Made by a program: the position numbers and the translations under genes. DNA of 50,628 bases from an uncultured Lutibacter sp. (lineage in GTDB: Bacteria > Bacteroidota > Bacteroidia > Flavobacteriales > Flavobacteriaceae), in the NCBI RefSeq assembly GCF_937891065.1, contig NZ_CALAEQ010000008.1, positions 1-50,628 of the forward strand, written 5' to 3'. Positions 46,941 to 50,628 of the stretch are shown piece by piece. A model generated the notes under the pieces. That model was given only the letters and a program-made list of their open reading frames with translations, did no database searches and was not told the origin of the DNA. Numbering within the stretch: position 1 is the stretch's first letter; the number at the start of each line of letters is the position of its first letter.

Positions 46941-49055
46941 TTAAAATTTTATTTTTAATTTATTTAATGCTTTTTTAGTATCGCTTACAGGAATTTTACA
47001 AGCCCCATCTACACAAATATAAATGAGAGTTTCACTTTCATTAAAGCGACCTTCCATTAAAGACAAATTACTTTTTTTTGTACTTCCGGCAATTAGTTTA
47101 TTTGGAATATAACTTTTATTTATTTCATTAAGTTTCTCAAAAGCATTTTCACCTGCTATGGCTATTTGATAATAATCTCCTGAAAAATCAGACATAAGTT
47201 GTAACCAATTTGAATGCCCTGACGCATATTTTTGTGTTCTTTCTTTTACATTATGAAGCATTTGTTTGCTTACTTTTAAATAATAACTATTGGAATAATA
47301 ATGGCTTAATTTAAATAAATTTCTTGCCATTATAGAATTTGAAGCAGGTATTACATTGTCTTCAATTTCCATTTTACGTGTAATTAAATTAGGATCTTCG
47401 TTTGAAGTAAAATAAAATAGTGATCTGTCAGTATCATAAAAATGATCAAAAGTATAGTCGGTTAATTGTTTGGCTGTGTTTAACCATACTTCATTAAAAG
47501 TGGCTTCATATAAAGCTATAAAGGCATCAATTACAGTAGCATAATCTTCCAAATACCCATTAATAGTACTTTTTCCATTTTTATAATTATGATTCAAATT
47601 TCCGTTTTCTTGAAGTTGTTTGGTATAGATAAATGTTGCGTTTTTAATGGCAACATCTAAAAAATGTTGTTCATTAAAAACAGTATACGCGTTTATATAT
47701 CCTTTCAGCATCAATGCATTCCAAGAAGTTAAGGATTTGTCATCTAATCGTGGTTTTTCTTTTTTATTTCGTTCTTTTAATAATATTTTATGCCAATGAA
47801 TAACTTTTTCTTCTAATTCAGAATTTGAGATTGAGTGGTTCTGGGTAATTTCAAGTTTATTATCCTTTCTAATTAACACGTAGTTGTCATGTTCCCAAAA
47901 ACCATAATGATTGATATTGTAGTAGTCAGAAAATAAATCAAAATCAGTTCCCAAAATAGATTTTATTTCCTCTTTTGTCCAAACATAATAAGCGCCTTCT
48001 TCTAATTTTCCTTTTTCATTGATACTGTCTGCATCTAATGATGAATAGAAAGCACCTTCATTGGTCGTTAATTCTCTTTCAATAAACTGAAGCGTTTGGT
48101 ATACCGTATTTTTATACAACTCATTTTTTGTTGCCTGATAAGCTTCAGCGTATAAACTTACTAATTGCCCGTTATCATATAACATTTTTTCGAAATGTGG
48201 TACGTGCCATTTTTCATCAACCGAATAACGAGAAAACCCACCACCTATTTGATCGTAAATACCACCAAAAGCCATATTGCTAAGTGATGTATTTACATAG
48301 TTAAGTATGTCAGTATCTTCAGCCTGCATTGCGTAACGCAACAAAAATTGGTAGTTGTTAGGCATTGGAAATTTAGGTGCGCCTTTTCTTCCTCCTAAAT
48401 TAAAATCCATAGATTGTTTCCACTCATCTACTGTTAAGTTTAAATCTGCTACTTTAAAATCTATTTCATTGTTGTTTTTTGGAATTAAATCAGAATTATT
48501 AATTCCTTCCGTTAGTTTTTCGGCATAATCAATTGCTTTTTGAGGTGTTTCAGTATATAATTTTGAAAGTTGATTTAAAGCATTTATCCAATTTTCTTTT
48601 GGAAAATAAGTACCACCCCAAATTGGTCTTCCGTCGGGTAGTGCAATGCAATTTAAAGGCCAACCACCTCTACCAGTTATTAATTGAATGGCATTCATAT
48701 ATACTTGGTCAATATCTGGACGTTCTTCTCTATCTACCTTAATATTAATGAAATTTTGATTCATAACAGCTGCAACTTCTTCATCTTCAAAGCATTCATG
48801 TTCCATTACGTGACACCAATGGCAAGACGAATACCCAATTGAAATAAGTAATAGTTTGTTTTCTTTTTTGGCAAGGTCAAGTGTTTCTTTATTCCAAGCA
48901 TACCAATCAACAGGATTGTGAGCATGTTGTAAAAGGTAAGGGCTAGTTTCGTTAATTAAACTGTTGGTGTATGTATGTTCTGACATTTTTTTATTAGTTT
49001 GACTTGTACAATTAGTTAAAAGAATAAGTAAAAGTAATAATGGTAATTTATACAT
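46941..49055 (-). CDS. DUF255 thioredoxin-domain protein (YyaL/SPATA20-like)
   Basis: This large protein of 704 residues combines an N-terminal thioredoxin-like domain (about 28-190) with an (alpha/alpha)6 six-hairpin domain (about 200-690) of the N-acylglucosamine 2-epimerase type. The redox motif [10 protein letters not shown] has Cys78 and Cys81. The beginning [20 protein letters not shown] is the family signature. A hydrophobic N-terminus with Cys16 (LLTNC) could make it a lipoprotein, though Asn before the Cys is unusual; an alternative ATG codes Met24 and would give a cytoplasmic protein. The biochemical role is unknown. Confidence 0.9.
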   Translation of the reverse strand: MYKLPLLLLLILLTNCTSQTNKKMSEHTYTNSLINETSPYLLQHAHNPVDWYAWNKETLDLAKKENKLLLISIGYSSCHWCHVMEHECFEDEEVAAVMNQNFINIKVDREERPDIDQVYMNAIQLITGRGGWPLNCIALPDGRPIWGGTYFPKENWINALNQLSKLYTETPQKAIDYAEKLTEGINNSDLIPKNNNEIDFKVADLNLTVDEWKQSMDFNLGGRKGAPKFPMPNNYQFLLRYAMQAEDTDILNYVNTSLSNMAFGGIYDQIGGGFSRYSVDEKWHVPHFEKMLYDNGQLVSLYAEAYQATKNELYKNTVYQTLQFIERELTTNEGAFYSSLDADSINEKGKLEEGAYYVWTKEEIKSILGTDFDLFSDYYNINHYGFWEHDNYVLIRKDNKLEITQNHSISNSELEEKVIHWHKILLKERNKKEKPRLDDKSLTSWNALMLKGYINAYTVFNEQHFLDVAIKNATFIYTKQLQENGNLNHNYKNGKSTINGYLEDYATVIDAFIALYEATFNEVWLNTAKQLTDYTFDHFYDTDRSLFYFTSNEDPNLITRKMEIEDNVIPASNSIMARNLFKLSHYYSNSYYLKVSKQMLHNVKERTQKYASGHSNWLQLMSDFSGDYYQIAIAGENAFEKLNEINKSYIPNKLIAGSTKKSNLSLMEGRFNESETLIYICVDGACKIPVSDTKKALNKLKIKF

Positions 49056-49085
49056 TATTAGTTGAAATTTAATTCAAATATGTAA

Positions 49086-49227
49086 TTAAAAAGACCGTCT
49101 AAGAAGTTATAAAAACTGTCATTTTTGAATTTATTCCAGAATCTTATCATGTAAATATTAAATCAATATGATAATATGAATTAAATTCAGGTTAACGAAA
49201 ATTTCACTTTTTAGACAGTCTTTTTAA
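49086..49227. repeat. 142-bp long imperfect palindrome (MITE- or hairpin-like element)
   Basis: The outer ends TTAAAAAGACCGTCTAA (49086-49102) and TTAGACAGTCTTTTTAA (49211-49227) are inverted repeats with one mismatch. The similarity continues inward with gaps, through GAATTTATTC and its partner, to ATCAT/ATGAT around a 17-base centre at 49151-49167. No ORF lies inside. It sits between the DUF255 and dodecin genes and could be a miniature transposable element or a large bidirectional terminator. Confidence 0.6.
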
Positions 49228-49244
49228 AATAATATAAAAAGAGA

Positions 49245-49445
49245 TTATTTCACTTCAAATGTAATTTTTAGATTTACTCTAAACTCTTCAACATTGCTGT
49301 TATTAACAACAACACTTTGTGATTGTACGAAGGCTGATTTAATGTGGTTTATACTTTTTCCTGCATGTGCAACAGCTTTTCTAGTAGCATCTTCCCAACT
49401 TTTGTCTGAGCTTGCCATTACTTCAATAACTTTCATAATTGCCAT
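49245..49445 (-). CDS. Dodecin family flavin-binding protein
   Basis: Dodecins are small dodecameric proteins that store or buffer flavins in the cytoplasm. This one has 66 residues with MKVIEVMASSDKSWEDATRKA at the N-terminus (alternative start at Met4), AGKSINHIKSAFVQSQSV in the middle and FRVNLKITFEVK at the end, which is the standard beta-alpha-beta-beta layout. It appears monocistronic, flanked by the long palindrome and a 276-bp A/T-rich gap. Confidence 0.9.
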   Translation of the reverse strand: MAIMKVIEVMASSDKSWEDATRKAVAHAGKSINHIKSAFVQSQSVVVNNSNVEEFRVNLKITFEVK

Positions 49446-49721
49446 AATTTTTGTTTTTTAGTTAATAGTTTTAAATATACAAAATATTAATTTATGTAGC
49501 ATAAATCTCATTTGCAACATTTACATAATTTTTTAATTCTTGGCACATAGTGCACATAGTAATTAAAAATTTTAAATTTGAGTATACTATTTAGCAAAAA
49601 AGCTATTTTTAGTATTATAGCTTATGTAAACTTTACAAAGTAAATCGTCAGTTAAAATTGGACTAATTTAGACAATTACTTAGAGAGTGTTTTAACAAAC
49701 TTTAAATTTACTAAACTAAGG
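49446..49721. other. Intergenic region without a visible gene
   Basis: This is A/T-rich sequence with a short stem (AAGCTAT and ATAGCTT around 49600-49625) and no convincing ORF or perfect promoter box. It separates the dodecin gene from the GNAT gene. Confidence 0.3.
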
Positions 49722-50180
49722 TTATTTTATTGGACTATAGGTGAGTAACCATTCTTTAGAAGCTGAATTAGTACTTTCTTTTAATAGTTTAAAACCATTT
49801 TTTTTATAAAAATAGCTAAGAGATTCTTCTTCAATAGTGAGCCAATATTTTTGATTTTTATTTTCTTCTTTAAGTTTATCCAACCATTTTGAAGCTAATT
49901 GTTGATTCCTTTTTTGAGGAATTACCCATAGATAACCAATGTATAAATAACCTTCTGAAAATAAGTATTGAAATGACTGTTCAAAATCTGTCATTTCAGG
50001 GTGACTGTTTAAAAACACAATACCACCAGCAACTATCTCATTTTTATCTTTTAAAACATAAATTGTTGCGGTTTTTTTATAAGCATCCCATTCAGAAACA
50101 ATAATATCTTGCCAATCTGTAGGTAATATATCAAAAAACTGTTTTGGAGATTTGTTTAAATTAATAAAGTCTAAAGCCAT
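49722..50180 (-). CDS. GNAT-family N-acetyltransferase
   Basis: This 152-residue acetyltransferase has the GNAT core: YIGYLWVIPQKRNQQLASKW for strand beta4 and the acetyl-CoA loop (R-N-Q-Q-L-A), and YFYKKNGFKLLKES at the end. The N-terminal half (FDILPTDWQDIIVSEWDAY) is typical of small-molecule GNATs. The substrate cannot be predicted. It starts 10 bases after the PurD-like gene on the same strand, so the pair is probably co-transcribed. Confidence 0.82.
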   Translation of the reverse strand: MALDFINLNKSPKQFFDILPTDWQDIIVSEWDAYKKTATIYVLKDKNEIVAGGIVFLNSHPEMTDFEQSFQYLFSEGYLYIGYLWVIPQKRNQQLASKWLDKLKEENKNQKYWLTIEEESLSYFYKKNGFKLLKESTNSASKEWLLTYSPIK

Positions 50181-50190
50181 TTTTTTTAAT

Positions 50191-50628
50191 TTAGATTAAA
50201 CCCCAAGACATTAGCTTGTCTGATTCGTCAAACCATCTATCACCAATATCAGTTCTATAATAACTGTTATTTACAATAATAGTATTTACGCGGTTATACA
50301 TCATTTTTTGAGCATCTTTCATTGTAATTCCTGTGCCAGTTACTAATAATGCAATACCCGTATTTCCTGTAATAAGCCATTCATCATTTATTTTCTTTAA
50401 ATGCATTGGGTGTATTCCTTCTTTTAAATCCTTTTTAAAAATTACTACTGAATCTTTAGAAAACAAATTAAAACTTTTTTTATCTTCATAAGGAAATGGA
50501 GGAACAACAATAAAAACACCTACTTGAAATCCTTTTTTTACATTAATTGTAAACTTTTGGCCGTTGGCTATTTTATAAAGCATATTACCAATGGGTTCAT
50601 TTATGCCAGCTCTTTGAATAAATATTTG
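50191..50628 (-). CDS. PurD-like ATP-grasp ligase, C-terminal part (runs off the window)
   Basis: The frame is open to the right edge, so only the C-terminal 145 residues are seen; the ATG at 50583 is internal. The visible part matches the C-terminal domain of glycinamide ribonucleotide synthetase (PurD): FQVGVFIVVPPFPY, TGNTGIALLVTGTGITMKDA and YYRTDIGDRWF. It contains insertions relative to ordinary PurD, and the tail DESDKLMSWGLI is unusual. It could be a PurD paralogue in another pathway. The normal reaction joins glycine to phosphoribosylamine with ATP. Confidence 0.7.
   Translation of the reverse strand, partial: QIFIQRAGINEPIGNMLYKIANGQKFTINVKKGFQVGVFIVVPPFPYEDKKSFNLFSKDSVVIFKKDLKEGIHPMHLKKINDEWLITGNTGIALLVTGTGITMKDAQKMMYNRVNTIIVNNSYYRTDIGDRWFDESDKLMSWGLI

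Overview
The window is a strongly AT-rich chromosomal segment of a member of the Bacteroidota, most probably a flavobacterium (Flavobacteriaceae). The evidence is a SusC/SusD pair, flavobacterial TonB-family proteins, a RemB-like gliding-motility outer-membrane protein, perfect or near-perfect Bacteroidota promoters (TTG, 18-21 bp, TAnnTTTG), few Shine-Dalgarno sequences, and a CyoE/CoxIII/CoxIV/SCO/DUF420 oxidase cluster. I cannot fix the genus.

Layout. 1-6935: gcvH, a VanZ-like protein, three tandem tonB paralogues, deoC, a sugar N-acetyltransferase and a RemB-like barrel whose N-terminus carries a TonB-C-like domain. 6932-18084: a complete uptake [NiFe]-hydrogenase locus. hypABC diverge from hyaABC-hyaD-hypF-hypD-hypE, and a nickel transporter converges on hypE. 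The small subunit has both extra cysteines of the oxygen-tolerant 4Fe-3S cluster. 18259-20406: a CPBP protease, a small unknown protein, a GNAT acetyltransferase and a gene-poor stretch. 20407-38110: a serine hydrolase, a two-gene LysO exporter and a polysaccharide-utilisation-type locus. That locus has a periplasmic GH2 beta-galactosidase, a kinase/M23/aminotransferase-III fusion, a GH63-like glucosidase, a TPR/LuxR-type regulator and SusC/SusD, followed by the wreck of a saccharopine dehydrogenase gene. 38253-38430: tRNA-Leu(TAA) and tRNA-Gly(GCC). 38558-43570: heme O synthase and cytochrome oxidase accessory genes. 43660-50628: TolC, TsaB, MscS, DUF1304, a DUF255 thioredoxin-like protein, dodecin, a GNAT protein and the C-terminal part of a PurD-like ligase that runs off the window.

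The most interesting system is the 22-38 kb locus. The kinase and aminotransferase-III domains of its fusion resemble hydroxylysine kinase and 5-phosphohydroxylysine phospho-lyase. Beside them are an alpha-glucosidase-like and a beta-galactosidase lipoprotein, a SusCD importer, a lysine-exporter homologue and a lysine-pathway pseudogene. Collagen carries Glc-alpha-1,2-Gal-beta-O-hydroxylysine, so the gene set reads as a pathway for importing, deglycosylating and breaking down glycosylated hydroxylysine. This is an inference from gene content. An identical 16-bp sequence sits about 95-100 bp upstream of both the susC start and the divergent glycosidase operon start, in the same relative orientation, and ties the two transcription units into one regulon.
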